DNA of 64,000 nucleotides from Chitinophagaceae bacterium. GTDB lineage: Bacteria; Bacteroidota; Bacteroidia; Chitinophagales; UBA10324. The position numbers and the translations under genes were made by a program. Below the pieces are notes generated by a model, which made no database searches, was not told the origin of the DNA, and saw nothing but the letters and a program-made list of their open reading frames with translations. This document shows, piece after piece, positions 55,340 through 64,000 of this stretch (within the stretch, counting starts at the first letter, position 1; each line of letters starts with the position of its first letter). Location of the stretch: positions 62,001-126,000 of the forward strand of contig JADJAG010000010.1 of the NCBI GenBank assembly GCA_016704325.1, written 5' to 3'.

Positions 55340-55745
55340 AATTGATTTTAAGATGCTGATCCGCCGAAAAAGGAGGACAGCATGACGAATCGTGTGCAGA
55401 TTGCTTTTCAGGCAAGTACATCTCTCGTATGAACTCAACCATGTTTAATGTCAACCTCTCACCAAGGCGTCATCCCGTCACGCCTTTTCGGCGGATCGGG
55501 ATCTCGGAGTGGAAATACAGAAGCTGAAACAAGTTCAGCATGACGAATCGTGTGCAGATTGCTTTTCAGGCAAGTACATGTCTAGTATGAACTCAACCAT
55601 GTTTAATGTCAACCTCTCACCAAGGCGTCATCCCGTCACGCCTTTTCGGCGGATCGGGATCTCGGAGTGGAAATACAGAAGCTGAAACAAGTTCAGCATG
55701 ACGAATCGTGTGCAGATTCTTTTTTCGGGCAATCGTATGTCTAGT
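55340..55745. repeat. 158-bp tandem repeat, about 2.3 units, related to 34760-35015
   Basis: CATGACGAATCGTGTGCAG starts at 55381, 55539 and 55697, exactly 158 bases apart. The two full units are nearly identical and contain GCTTTTCAGGCAAGTACAT, CACCAAGGCGTCATCCCGTC and CGCCTTTTCGGCGGATCGG. The reverse complement matches the two units at 34760-35015. No gene is supported here. Confidence 0.92.
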
Positions 55746-55863
55746 ATGGAATTATCATAGCATGCCCAATCCAAAAAATCATACGATTCATCTTCCGGAT
55801 CTGGTTGTCAGTTGACTGAACTGTCGCAAAAGAAAATATACTGCCTCGTAATAAGATAAAACA

Positions 55864-55901
55864 GCACGAAGCCGCAAGATATAATCCTCGCGGCTTCGTG
55901 C
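55864..55901 (-). terminator. Hairpin terminator after the outer-membrane barrel gene
   Basis: Perfect 12-bp stem GCACGAAGCCGC / GCGGCTTCGTGC with a 14-base loop, starting 19 bases beyond the stop of the minus-strand gene at 55920. On the minus strand a T-rich run follows. Confidence 0.85.
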
Positions 55902-55919
55902 ATATTATATGATGCGTTT

Positions 55920-56534
55920 CTAAAAGCCAAATAATAGTCCGGCATTAAGTCCTACATTCCCATTGTGATTCGTAATCTTATCGGTATCACTTACAGTAAC
56001 ATCAGAAAGACCTTGCGTATAGGTGATATCGGTATTGAGCCATATTCTTTCCCAGATCCTGATGTTGAGTCCTACTCCTGCATGAACACCTAAGTCAAAA
56101 TCATTCGTCGTGTCTTTCACATCAATATCCTGAGACTTCGACGACAACAGCAATCCCATAGTAGGGCCTGCGAATACTTTTGGACGGAATGCATCACCAT
56201 ATTCTCCAAAGAAATAAATAAGGCGCAATGGTATACGCAGGTAGCTGGTGTTCCAGTCAGTAACGGTTTTAATGCCCGCCAGTTCCGATTGAATCGAAAC
56301 CCCTTCCTGTGAATACTTAAGGTCGCCGCCAAGTCCGAAGTGCGATTCTGTTGAATATACCAGCGCAATACCTCCGTTAAATCCCATGTGCAGGGTATTC
56401 ATACTCGATTCCGGCAAATCTGCAGAAATCCATGAATGTTGTATTCCCACAGTCGGGCCTATTGAAATGTTTTGTGCCTGAACACTTGCAGCAAAAGCAA
56501 GGAAAGCAAAGGCAAGAATTGTTTTAAACTTCAT
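55920..56534 (-). CDS. Outer-membrane beta-barrel protein (PorT/OmpA-barrel-like)
   Basis: 204 aa from the Met at 56534, which begins a clear signal peptide (MKFKTILAFAFLAFAASVQA). The open frame starts 10 codons earlier without a signal-like beginning. Barrel strands such as ISIGPTVGIQHSWI, GGIALVYSTESHFGLGGDL, RIPLRLIYFFG, FAGPTMGLLLS and GVGLNIRIWERIWLNTDI follow, and the protein ends GLNAGLLFGF with the C-terminal Phe expected of outer-membrane proteins. Single-gene unit with its own terminator. Confidence 0.85.
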   Translation of the reverse strand: MKFKTILAFAFLAFAASVQAQNISIGPTVGIQHSWISADLPESSMNTLHMGFNGGIALVYSTESHFGLGGDLKYSQEGVSIQSELAGIKTVTDWNTSYLRIPLRLIYFFGEYGDAFRPKVFAGPTMGLLLSSKSQDIDVKDTTNDFDLGVHAGVGLNIRIWERIWLNTDITYTQGLSDVTVSDTDKITNHNGNVGLNAGLLFGF

Positions 56535-56723
56535 TTTAATTTGTTTAGTGAATAAGAAATTCACTGTCTATTGACAAATCAGGTGCCATTGGCTGAACAG
56601 TCAATACGGCCAGCTATTGGATGATATCAGCGTCTTTTCACAGGTTATTGCAGAGTGGTAACAATCAAAAACGGGCAACCATTGTGGCGCTTTGTAGAGA
56701 ATGTTACCCACTTCAGAAAATTA

Positions 56724-59712
56724 CTATTTGGTTTTCACCAATTTTTTTATCGCTAACAATTGGTTATCCCGACTTATTTCAAGAAAATATATTCCCGGTT
56801 GCAGGGTTGATCCGATGGAGATGGTTCCGGTTGTTACGGGCGAACTAAACACTTCCTGTCCAAGTACGTTGAATAAGTGCAGATCGAGGACCTCGCCGGT
56901 TTGAAGCTGAATGGTGAAATCATGCTGCGATGGATTCGGGAAGATGATTGCGGAAGTAAGTTCGCTGTAAGCGGGCTGTTCATTTATTTTGCAGGTGATA
57001 TTCACTAAGGTAACCGCTGAATTTTTAGTGCACCCCGTCGCATTCTTGGTAACCTTTACTTTATAATTACCAGCCTGTATTGCAGGGTAGGAAATATTAG
57101 TTGCACCACTGATGTTGCTTCCATTGCGAATCCATTGGTAGCTGAGTCCGTTACCTGAATTGGCAGTCAACAGGGCGGTTTCTCCTGCACATATATTAAT
57201 GGAACCTGCCGGAAAGATAGTCGCTACCGGATTTCCATTTTGTGTAACCTGAATGGCATTCGATAAAGCGGAACCACAGAGAGCCGTTACACTTACACTG
57301 TATGAACCAGTTTTTGTTGCTGTATAAACATTTGAAGTTGCACCATTGATGTTTACATTGTTTTTCTTCCATTGATAGGAAACACTGCCATTTGCGGAAG
57401 CGGTGAGTTGCACACTGCCTCCTTTGCAAAAGGTAGTTGCGCCGCCTGCAGCAATGGTTGCAGAAGGAGGAATACATGCATTGCCTACCCTCATACCATT
57501 TCCGAAACTGCTCACCCAGACTTCACCAGCAACATATGGATTAAAGAAAACGCGTTCAGGTTGCCGGAACGGATAAGAAGTGATCTGCGAGAAGACAGGC
57601 GTGGCATCATTTATATTATCGCTGTACCAAAGTCCTTCCGTTTCTGTAGTCATATATATACGGTTGGCATTTGCGGGATCGAACGTGATGGAAGTAACAC
57701 GATCCTTTGAATTTACTTTTGTCCAGGAAACTCCGCGATTGGTAGTTTTATACAATCCACCACCGGCATTATTTACTGCCGTGCTTCCCCAGCCTTTAAA
57801 TACGCATACGTACCACGTGTTCTGATTTACATCATTCGGATCGAGTACAATATCCTTGCACCAGTAGTACATTCCGGAATTTACACTCAGGTCGGTCCAT
57901 GCCGCGCCATCATAAATAAACACTCCGGAACTTGGAGTGAATGCACCACCTGCATCCCTTCTTCCCGAATAGGTACATACCACCTTTCCATCATTCAATG
58001 CGATAACAGTAGCAGGGTGGCCTTCTGTTCGTGGCGGAGAAGGAAGTTTCGTCCAGGTGGAGCTGCTGTTGTTTTGAAGATTGGTGCATTTATAAATGCC
58101 GCCGAGATTACTGCCATGGTTGACTACACTTGCATACAGGGTATTGGAATTATTCGGATCCATAGAAAGCCAAAACACCGGATGGCTGAAATCATGCAGC
58201 AACAGCCAGGTGAGTCCGTTGTCTGTAGAGTAAACGATCTTTCCTGAGTTGGAAGCATCCAGTATGGCATCCTGCAGCCGGGTGCTTTGATACATATCGT
58301 GAATGGTGGACAAGGCGGCATATAAATAACCATTGTTTGGATTTCTCACGATGCGATAAGTACTGTTCTGATCATTGCCGGTGTAGTTGAAATTCCACGA
58401 GGCGCCACCATCATTGCTGCGCACACCACGGATATCTGAAAAGCAGGCCCATAGATTTTGCTGATCAACCCACAACACCTGCCAGCTGGTTGTATTTTCT
58501 ATTCCAATACCATGATAGCTTTTGCCTTTGGGTGTAGCAACACCGGAAGCATTCTGATCCGTTGCATTCAGATAGGCCTGTTGCCAGGTAGCTCCCACCA
58601 TCACTTGTTTTATGAACGTAACCGAAATCGGTACTGATTACTTTAGTGGCATCATACTTTGCAACACTTAATCCGAAGAATACTTCGGCATAACCCCAGT
58701 CGCGGTCGCCACTGCTGCCGCACCAGCCGCTGTTGATACTGATGTTTCCCTGCGCATTAAATACATGCGTCCATGCATTTCCGCCATCTGTTGTTTTCAA
58801 TACATTGGGATAACCTGTTGTATTACTTCCGGCGAGATAACAAATGCTGATGTCATTTTCCGCCATGCCCACCACCATGGGAAAATCAACATTCAGGTTG
58901 ATACCGGTTTGTTTTATTGTCCAGTTTTCGGCACCATAATCCATAGCATAAACACCTTTTGCGAATTGCCAGTAATCATAGCCAGGAAATCCTGCGTAAA
59001 TATTTCCCTTTGTAGCGGTAAGCGCAAAAAATCGTGTGATGCCGCCAGCTTTTGCGCCGGCAAATGAAAAGATACCCTGGTTGGAAGGAATGCCTGTTGC
59101 CGCATTTAATGAAAAGGAAGTACCACCATTGGTTGAAACATACAGGCCATCGTTGGTACCGATATAAATAGTGTTACCATCAAAAAAAGCACCGGCAAGC
59201 ACGATACCGCTGCCACTGTTGTTGGCATTGTGCACCAGCGTGAAAAAAGTGCCGCCATTCAGGGTAATATAAAGCTGGTTGTAATAACTCATTATCATCA
59301 TGTCGGGGTTGTCATAGTTTGCATACAGGTAGTACACATATTCGAACGAATCGGGATTTCCGGGTAATGCATTCCATGTTTGGCCGCCATCGGTGCTCTT
59401 AACAGGAACTGACAAGTCGTTGGCATCCTGCACGGCATAGCGTATTGATGCATTATTGGTAAACCGGATTACTCCATTGGGACCGCTTTGTATATTCTTG
59501 AAATCGAGCACCGAATAACTACTTCCGAAGTCGGTGGAGTGAAAGTATTCGCTCATATCACAGGCTACATAGTATTCATTGCTGTTAGCCGGGTTTATGG
59601 ATGGATTGAACAAAGCACCGCCACCGCCGGGTCCTACACTGTTCCAGGTTGTCGGGATTTGACTAAGAGCAGTAGTTGAAATCAGCATTAAGGAGATCAG
59701 CAGGTTTTTCAT
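56724..59712 (-). pseudogene. BNR/sortilin-like secreted protein with T9SS sorting domain, split by a frameshift
   Basis: Two overlapping frames encode one protein. The first, from the Met at 59712 (MKNLLISLMLISTTALSQ, a signal peptide), reads to YVHKTSDGG and then out of frame. The second continues as GATWQQAYLNATDQNASG. Removing one G of the GGG run at 58594-58596 joins them into a 995-aa protein. Repeats such as KSTDGGQTW, SNDGGASWNF, YSTDNGLTW and TTNRGVSWTK are BNR/sortilin-type propeller blades. Two Ig-like modules follow near CKGGSVQLTA and CAGETALLTA, then the sorting domain (IFPNPSQHDFTI, FNVLGQEVF, QPGIYFLEI). The shift may be real or a sequencing error. The blade layout resembles exo-acting glycosidase propellers, but catalytic residues cannot be assigned. 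Confidence 0.85.
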
Positions 59713-59963
59713 ACTAAGAGATTTAATGCGTTGACAGGTATCCGGGATGGATATAAAAGAAGAAGAACTATTTGCTAATACGAATAACAATGCCAAGTGT
59801 TACGCGAATAAAGGCTGTGCGCATAGTGGCCGAATGCAGTAGTGTAGTCAAATCAGTCCACCGTGTCGTAAGAATAAGGGTGATCGTCGAATAGATTTTT
59901 AATCGCTGCCTGCTGACTGTTACTTTGTTCAGGATTTAGTATTCACCCATACATTTTTAAGTT
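59713..59963. other. Divergent intergenic region
   Basis: Spacer between the divergently transcribed genes starting at 59712 (minus) and 59964 (plus). No repeat or recognisable operator was seen; promoters for both genes must lie here. Confidence 0.4.
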
Positions 59964-60290
59964 ATGAAATCATTAACAACAGCCATCCTGCTCATGCTGG
60001 TAATAGGCATAGTGCAGGCACAAGACAGTGCAGCAATACCCGATCGGCGCTTAGAGGAATTGGGAAAACATTACGAAGCGCTCCGTGAACATTCAAGCCT
60101 TGTATTAGAAAAGATTCAGCAGGAAAGCCGCATCCTGCTGTTCAAAAACAATGCTGCGGTTTCAAAATCAGGACTTGAAACAGTACCGGCACTCCTTCAC
60201 TTACGCACCATGCAGGATGCTATTCAAAAGGAAACGGAAGAATACTTTTTTGATATGCCGGATAAGAATTCAGATTGTAACATTATTTAA
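59964..60290 (+). CDS. Small exported helical protein, unknown function
   Basis: 108 aa. Signal peptide of about 19 residues (LTTAILLMLVIGIVQAQ), then an alpha-helical, charged segment (DRRLEELGKHYEALREHSSL, LEKIQQESRIL), ending in a Cys-containing tail (DKNSDCNII). No family recognised. Single gene, followed by the word hairpin at 60303-60410, which probably serves as terminator. Confidence 0.7.
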   Translation: MKSLTTAILLMLVIGIVQAQDSAAIPDRRLEELGKHYEALREHSSLVLEKIQQESRILLFKNNAAVSKSGLETVPALLHLRTMQDAIQKETEEYFFDMPDKNSDCNII

Positions 60291-60302
60291 GAAGTTGTGC
60301 AA

Positions 60303-60410
60303 ATGAATATTGATTATTGATTATTGGATATTGAATATTTGAAGATTTAATATTCAATATTCAATATTCAACACTCAATACTCAATACTAAACACAATCA
60401 ATATTCAATT
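60303..60410. repeat. Word-iterated hairpin between convergent genes
   Basis: The left arm has variants of ATTGATTATTGGATATTGA. The right arm has about seven variants of ATTCAATATTCAACACTCA, the complement of the same words. It lies between the convergent stops at 60290 and 60398 and slightly overlaps the end of the glycosyltransferase gene, so it could terminate both transcripts. Confidence 0.75.
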
Positions 60411-62380
60411 GGTGTTAATTTCCTTCCCAACAACCTGTAACACTTCAACAACAGCTCTGCATCCTGGCTGGTACTGTAGTCTTTAGCATAAAGCAGATTA
60501 ATTCTTGACACCGCCGCATCATTCAAAGCTGCACGCAGTTCATCAATGGGAGTGATAATACCTGTTCTGACAGGAGGCAATTGAAATTGCTGCTGTCTTC
60601 CACCGGCATAACCTACCCAGCTGTTTTTCCCTCTGAGCACCTTAAAGATATTGGCAACCAGTCCGGCCGGATTCCTGATAATAAATATATTGACCGGCAA
60701 AGTGATCAGCAGAAACAATGCGGCGATCAAATCAAAAATCCGTTTACTTCTTTTGTTGAACGGTGTTGCAATTGCCAGCTTTATATCAATGGTGTACAGT
60801 TCGCCTGGTGCATCTTTTGAGTTACTGCCGATGATACTCATGGAATCTTCCGGAACAATTTTGTATTCAGGGTCCGGGCCGATATTCGTCATCCATTCGA
60901 TGATGGCCTGCGAAGAAATGTCTTTCGAACAAAATATAATTTCCTCGATCTTATAGATACGCGCTATTTCAGCTAACTGATGCACCTCGCCAAGATAGTG
61001 CACGCTGTGAGGGCTTTCCGGATGTATGGAAACATAGCCGATATAGTCATTCTTCACCTTAGCCTGGTTAAGCAGCATCTCCACACGTTGCGATTCCGCT
61101 TTATTGCCAACGATGATCAGTTTTTTCTCCCGCACTTCACCCAGCTTCAGGTTTTTATACTTCATAAAATGAATAGCGAGGCGAATACCGATCATCTCAA
61201 ACAAGGCAAACATAAAGCCGAGGATGATCATGGCTCGTGAGAATCGCATGGTCTCCGGAAGGAAGCCGTAGATAGCTGCTATTACAACAGTCCCAAAAAA
61301 CAACCCACGTATGATGCGTCCGGGCCTGGCATTCTTTTCATATCCGCCACTGAAAAAAACCGCGGTAAGCCATACCAGGATGTATCCGGGAATGATGATG
61401 AAAATGTATTCTTCCGGATAGGTAAGTCCTTCCGCTACTTTCACATTGTATTGCCAGTAATTCTTTAAAAGAATCATTCCGGCATACATGGTCACCGCAT
61501 CAATGATGGGTAAGCTCCATCTTTTTATGAATGCTGAAACTACTGATAATGCTGCCCGGAGATAAATGGCAACTTTTAACATGAAGATATAGAAACCTGC
61601 TCCGCTGTTACTAAAATGCTTCTGCGCGAAGATGATCATGGCCTGGTAAAACATGCGGACATAATTCATCGTGCCTTTTTTCGTGCTCTCTCCTTTGTAG
61701 TGTATGATGCGCGTATCCGCGAAATAGTAATTCTGGTATCCGGCTTTTACGATACGGTATGAAAGGTCGATGTCTTCGCCATACATAAAAAAGGCAGGAT
61801 CGAGCCAGCCTGCTTTTTCCAGTGCTGCTCTTCTGATAAACATAAATGCGCCGGCCAGCACATCAACTACATGCGTTTCATTTTCCGAAAGATAGCCAAG
61901 ATGATAGCCACCGAATATTTTCGACTTCGGAAACAGTTTTGACAAGCCAAAGGCTTTATAAAATGCCACCGACGGTGAAGGAAAGCCCCGCTTTGATTCC
62001 GGTAGAAAATTTCCTTTGCCGTCCAGCATCTTCACACCTAAAGCACCGGCATCAGGATGTGATTCCATAAACTGAATACATTTTCCGAAAGTGTCTTCTT
62101 CCACGATCGTGTCAGGATTCAGCAAAAGAATATATTCTCCTTTGGCGATGGCAATTCCCTGGTTGTTGGCTTTTGCAAATCCTACATTCTCTTTATTCTC
62201 AATGAAGGTGATATCAGGAAATTTCTCCCGCATCATCTCACCGGAACCGTCGACAGAATTATTATCCACTACAATAACTTCTGCAGGAATATGCTGCACA
62301 GCCTTCTTCACAGACAACAAAGCCTGTTCGAGAAAGAACCGGACATTATAGTTTACAATGATGACCGATAGACGTAACAC
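60398..62380 (-). CDS. Family 2 glycosyltransferase fused to a membrane sugar-transferase-like module
   Basis: 660 aa. Residues 1-250 form a GT-A family 2 transferase (SVIIVNYNV, VVDNNSVDGS, LLLNPDT at 86-91, YGEDIDLSYR), similar to rhamnosyl-type transferases of cell-surface polysaccharides. Then come about five membrane helices (260-420). Next is a Rossmann-like region (KKLIIVGNKAESQRV, EEIIFCSKDISSQAIIEW), as in the CoA-binding-like part of WcaJ/WbaP initiating transferases. The end resembles a reduced phosphoglycosyl-transferase domain (KRSKRIFDLIAALFLL, GKNSWVGYAG, PPVRTGIITPIDEL) but lacks its usual middle catalytic section. It probably acts in surface polysaccharide assembly. The 8-bp microsatellite lies just upstream of its start codon. 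Confidence 0.85.
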   Translation of the reverse strand: MLRLSVIIVNYNVRFFLEQALLSVKKAVQHIPAEVIVVDNNSVDGSGEMMREKFPDITFIENKENVGFAKANNQGIAIAKGEYILLLNPDTIVEEDTFGKCIQFMESHPDAGALGVKMLDGKGNFLPESKRGFPSPSVAFYKAFGLSKLFPKSKIFGGYHLGYLSENETHVVDVLAGAFMFIRRAALEKAGWLDPAFFMYGEDIDLSYRIVKAGYQNYYFADTRIIHYKGESTKKGTMNYVRMFYQAMIIFAQKHFSNSGAGFYIFMLKVAIYLRAALSVVSAFIKRWSLPIIDAVTMYAGMILLKNYWQYNVKVAEGLTYPEEYIFIIIPGYILVWLTAVFFSGGYEKNARPGRIIRGLFFGTVVIAAIYGFLPETMRFSRAMIILGFMFALFEMIGIRLAIHFMKYKNLKLGEVREKKLIIVGNKAESQRVEMLLNQAKVKNDYIGYVSIHPESPHSVHYLGEVHQLAEIARIYKIEEIIFCSKDISSQAIIEWMTNIGPDPEYKIVPEDSMSIIGSNSKDAPGELYTIDIKLAIATPFNKRSKRIFDLIAALFLLITLPVNIFIIRNPAGLVANIFKVLRGKNSWVGYAGGRQQQFQLPPVRTGIITPIDELRAALNDAAVSRINLLYAKDYSTSQDAELLLKCYRLLGRKLTPIEY

Positions 62381-62413
62381 TGGGGTAAGATACTGATTCG
62401 GGGGGATTCAGGG

Positions 62414-62590
62414 GTAGGTTGAATGGTTGAATGGTTGAATGGCTGAATGGCTGAATGGCTGAATGGCTGAATGGCTGAATGGCTGAATGGCTGAATGGCT
62501 GAATGGCTGAATGGCTGAATGGCTGAATGGCTGAATGGCTGAATGGCTGAATGGCTGAATGGCTGAATGGCTGAATGGCTGAATGGCTGA
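62414..62590. repeat. 8-bp tandem repeat GAATGGCT, about 22 copies
   Basis: Some 20 perfect copies of GAATGGCT are preceded by two or three GAATGGTT variants. It begins 34 bases before (upstream of) the start codon of the minus-strand glycosyltransferase gene. Since 8 is not a multiple of 3 and the array has no stop in the frames read, open frames across it are artefacts. Copy-number change by slippage is likely. Confidence 0.97.
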
Positions 62591-62640
62591 ACTGATAAAT
62601 ATCAATTGTCGAAAAAGTTCCCGTTTAGTAAAATGTTAAT

Positions 62641-62700
62641 CGGCTTTGCCGCAACAATTTAACAATTTAACCATTCAACCATTCAACAATTTAACCCTTT
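62641..62700. repeat. CGGCTTTGCCGC hairpin followed by AACCATTCAACC words
   Basis: The short hairpin CGGC-TTT-GCCG is followed by six or seven variants of AACCATTCA / AACAATTTA up to the recR stop. These words are the reverse complement of the GAATGGTT start of the microsatellite at 62414, so both parts can pair across about 65 bases. The same prefix occurs at 35486 and 36706. Confidence 0.75.
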
Positions 62701-63325
62701 AACCATCCCCCTTCACCAAATAACTCTCATACGGCAACCTCGTAGCAATAGACCGTGCCAGTGTAACATCATCCACATATTCCAGCTCGCCGCCAAAAGA
62801 AATGCCGCGTGCTATGCTGGTAATCTTCACCGGCAGCGACTGTAGTTTTTTTGAAAGGTAGAAGATCGTAGTGTCCCCTTCAATGGTTGGATTCAAAGCC
62901 ATAATCACTTCTTTCACTTCACCTTTACCGCACCGTTCAGTGAGTGATGCAATCGTCAGCTCTTCCGGCCCGATGCCTTCCATCGGGCTGATCACCCCGC
63001 CCAAAACATGGTACAAACCATTATACTGATTGGTAGATTCAATAGCGATCACATCGCGAATATTCTCTACCACACAAAGCAGTGAACGGTTTCTTTTGGG
63101 ATTTTCACAGATGCCGCATAAATCATGATCTGCAATATTGTGACAGTCTTTACAAAACTTAATTTCCTTCCGCATCCTTACAATGGCATCCCCAAATTGT
63201 TCCACCGCTGTCACATCCTGTTTCAGCAGGTGCAATACTAAACGTAAGGCGGTTTTTTTTCCGATGCCGGGTAATTTTTCGAAAGCGTTAACTGCTTGTT
63301 CTATCAGTTTGGAAGGAAAATTCAT
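62699..63325 (-). CDS. recR: Recombination protein RecR
   Basis: 208 aa from the Met at 63325 (MNFPSKLIEQAVNAFEKLPG), the family's normal beginning; an in-frame Met three codons upstream is less likely. Helix-hairpin-helix LPGIGKKTALRL, zinc ligands Cys 58, 61, 70 and 73 (CKDCHNIADHDLCGIC) and the Toprim domain (LLCVVENIRDVIAIE, VLGGVISPMEGIGPE, ALNPTIEGDTT) are all present. RecR loads RecA with RecF/RecO at gaps during repair. Its stop touches the word repeat that leads to the microsatellite. Confidence 0.97.
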   Translation of the reverse strand: MNFPSKLIEQAVNAFEKLPGIGKKTALRLVLHLLKQDVTAVEQFGDAIVRMRKEIKFCKDCHNIADHDLCGICENPKRNRSLLCVVENIRDVIAIESTNQYNGLYHVLGGVISPMEGIGPEELTIASLTERCGKGEVKEVIMALNPTIEGDTTIFYLSKKLQSLPVKITSIARGISFGGELEYVDDVTLARSIATRLPYESYLVKGDG

Positions 63326-63526
63326 GGAAAGCAAAAGTAGGACTAATCATGGAATCAAACCGCTTCGCAATAACGAATTTATAGCAGTTGTTCGCTGCAT
63401 CGCATCTGTGATTATCGGCTAAGTTGTGGAAATTTTATGAAAGGTATGTCAAAGGCTGATCGGTCGGGAAAATGTTGTTTTCCTGATAATTTTTTTATCG
63501 GAAATCAAATTATCGCAGATATAATA

Positions 63527-63534
63527 TAGTTTTG
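63527..63534 (+). promoter_or_regulatory. Candidate Bacteroidota -7 box
   Basis: TAGTTTTG fits the Bacteroidota -7 consensus TAnnTTTG and lies 19 bases before the start codon of the gene at 63554. A matching -33 TTTG is not evident, so support is limited. Confidence 0.3.
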
Positions 63535-63553
63535 AGAAACTAAAAAAAGCACT

Positions 63554-64000
63554 ATGAAAAAAACATTACTCTTCTTTTTTGCTTCTACTTTATTTTGCTT
63601 CTCCACTTTTGCGCAGTGGATAGAACAGGCAACAGGGTTCTCTACTGCCAGCCGCGGCATCAACCAGATTGTGATTACCAGCCAGACTACTGCCTGGGCA
63701 ACTGCTTATAATGGTTCCGGTTCAGGCAGCACCAACGTACGCGACTTCGCCCGCACAACCGATGGAGGTGCAACCTGGACCGCCGGAACGGTAACCGCGG
63801 CTCCTACCAACTTCAGTTGGTCGTGCCTTGCCGCTATTGATGAAAACACGGCCTGGGCTATGTTTTTTAAGAATACGGCAGCTGCAACAGGTGGTATCTT
63901 TAAAACAACCGATGGTGGCTTGAACTGGGCACAACAAGGCGCCGGGGTGATTTTTGCCACAGCCAATACTTCTTTTCCTGATGTACTTCATTTTTGGGAT
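63554..64000 (+). CDS. Secreted BNR/YCF48-like repeat protein, runs off the window
   Basis: The first 149 codons of a gene cut by the window edge. Signal peptide MKKTLLFFFASTLFCFSTFA followed by QWIEQATGFSTASRGINQI and two blades with the motifs TTDGGATWT and TTDGGLNWA. This is the pattern of sortilin/YCF48-like propellers, which in Bacteroidota usually end in a T9SS sorting domain; that end is not visible here. The absence of a stop to position 64000 and the signal peptide support the call. Confidence 0.85.
   Translation, partial: MKKTLLFFFASTLFCFSTFAQWIEQATGFSTASRGINQIVITSQTTAWATAYNGSGSGSTNVRDFARTTDGGATWTAGTVTAAPTNFSWSCLAAIDENTAWAMFFKNTAAATGGIFKTTDGGLNWAQQGAGVIFATANTSFPDVLHFWD

Noticed and set aside
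62414..62590. Possible CRISPR or origin iterons
   Set aside because: Contiguous 8-bp copies without spacers, no replication initiator or cas gene nearby; a microsatellite explains it.
62408..62605. 65-codon frame coding a perfect HSAIQPFS peptide repeat
   Set aside because: It is the translation of the 8-bp microsatellite, with no start signal or flanking coding sequence.

Overview
The window looks like a chromosome segment of a Bacteroidota bacterium, most likely near Chitinophagales or Saprospirales. The signs are nine or so secreted proteins ending in the C-terminal sorting domain of the type IX secretion system (T9SS), PKD/Ig-like giant cargo proteins, seven-bladed propeller (SBBP) repeats, PorT-like beta-barrels, an 11-gene complex I operon, weak or absent Shine-Dalgarno sequences and abundant intergenic hairpin repeats. 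No tRNA, rRNA, CRISPR array or complete insertion sequence was seen.

Layout. 1-15.25 kb: two giant paralogous secreted proteins (2496 and 2237 aa), each closed by a clear terminator, with a small fn3-like orphan ORF between them. 15.4-27.9 kb, minus strand: the complex I operon, in transcription order nuoA-B-C-D, a four-helix-bundle gene, nuoH, an ORF6N gene, nuoI-J-K-L-M-N, a small Ala/Pro-rich protein and an FNR-type flavoprotein. NuoE, F and G, the NADH-oxidising module, are absent, and the four-helix-bundle gene sits exactly where they usually lie, inside a long inverted repeat. 28.3-28.8 kb: a toxin-antitoxin pair whose 54-aa antitoxin is very short. 29-34.6 kb: a secreted protein, decayed gene fragments, fluoride exporter crcB, comB and gcvT. 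35.6-39.6 kb: trhO and sucA.

39.6-48.2 kb: a partly decayed tandem duplication of [propeller protein, propeller protein with sorting domain, mini sorting-domain protein, D-amino-acid oxidase-like gene]. Remnants of the outer genes survive at both edges of the degraded copy. 49.4-53.8 kb: an AT-rich block of four same-strand genes (a 5'-truncated tail-fibre-like protein, a beta-barrel and two T9SS cargo proteins), with one copy of a dispersed repeat on each side. 53.8-64 kb: a PLP decarboxylase, a 158-bp tandem repeat, an outer-membrane barrel, a frameshifted BNR/sortilin-like T9SS protein, a glycosyltransferase fusion preceded by an 8-bp microsatellite, recR, and the start of another BNR-like secreted protein.

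The most unusual signals are three. First, an intervening-sequence-like element (inverted repeat, four-helix-bundle ORF, inverted repeat) lies inside the nuo operon. Second, a recurring class of intergenic hairpins has arms made of imprecise iterations of one short word. Third, a mosaic duplication shows nearly identical sorting-domain DNA next to strongly diverged propeller DNA. All identifications rest on reading motifs by eye; no database search was possible.
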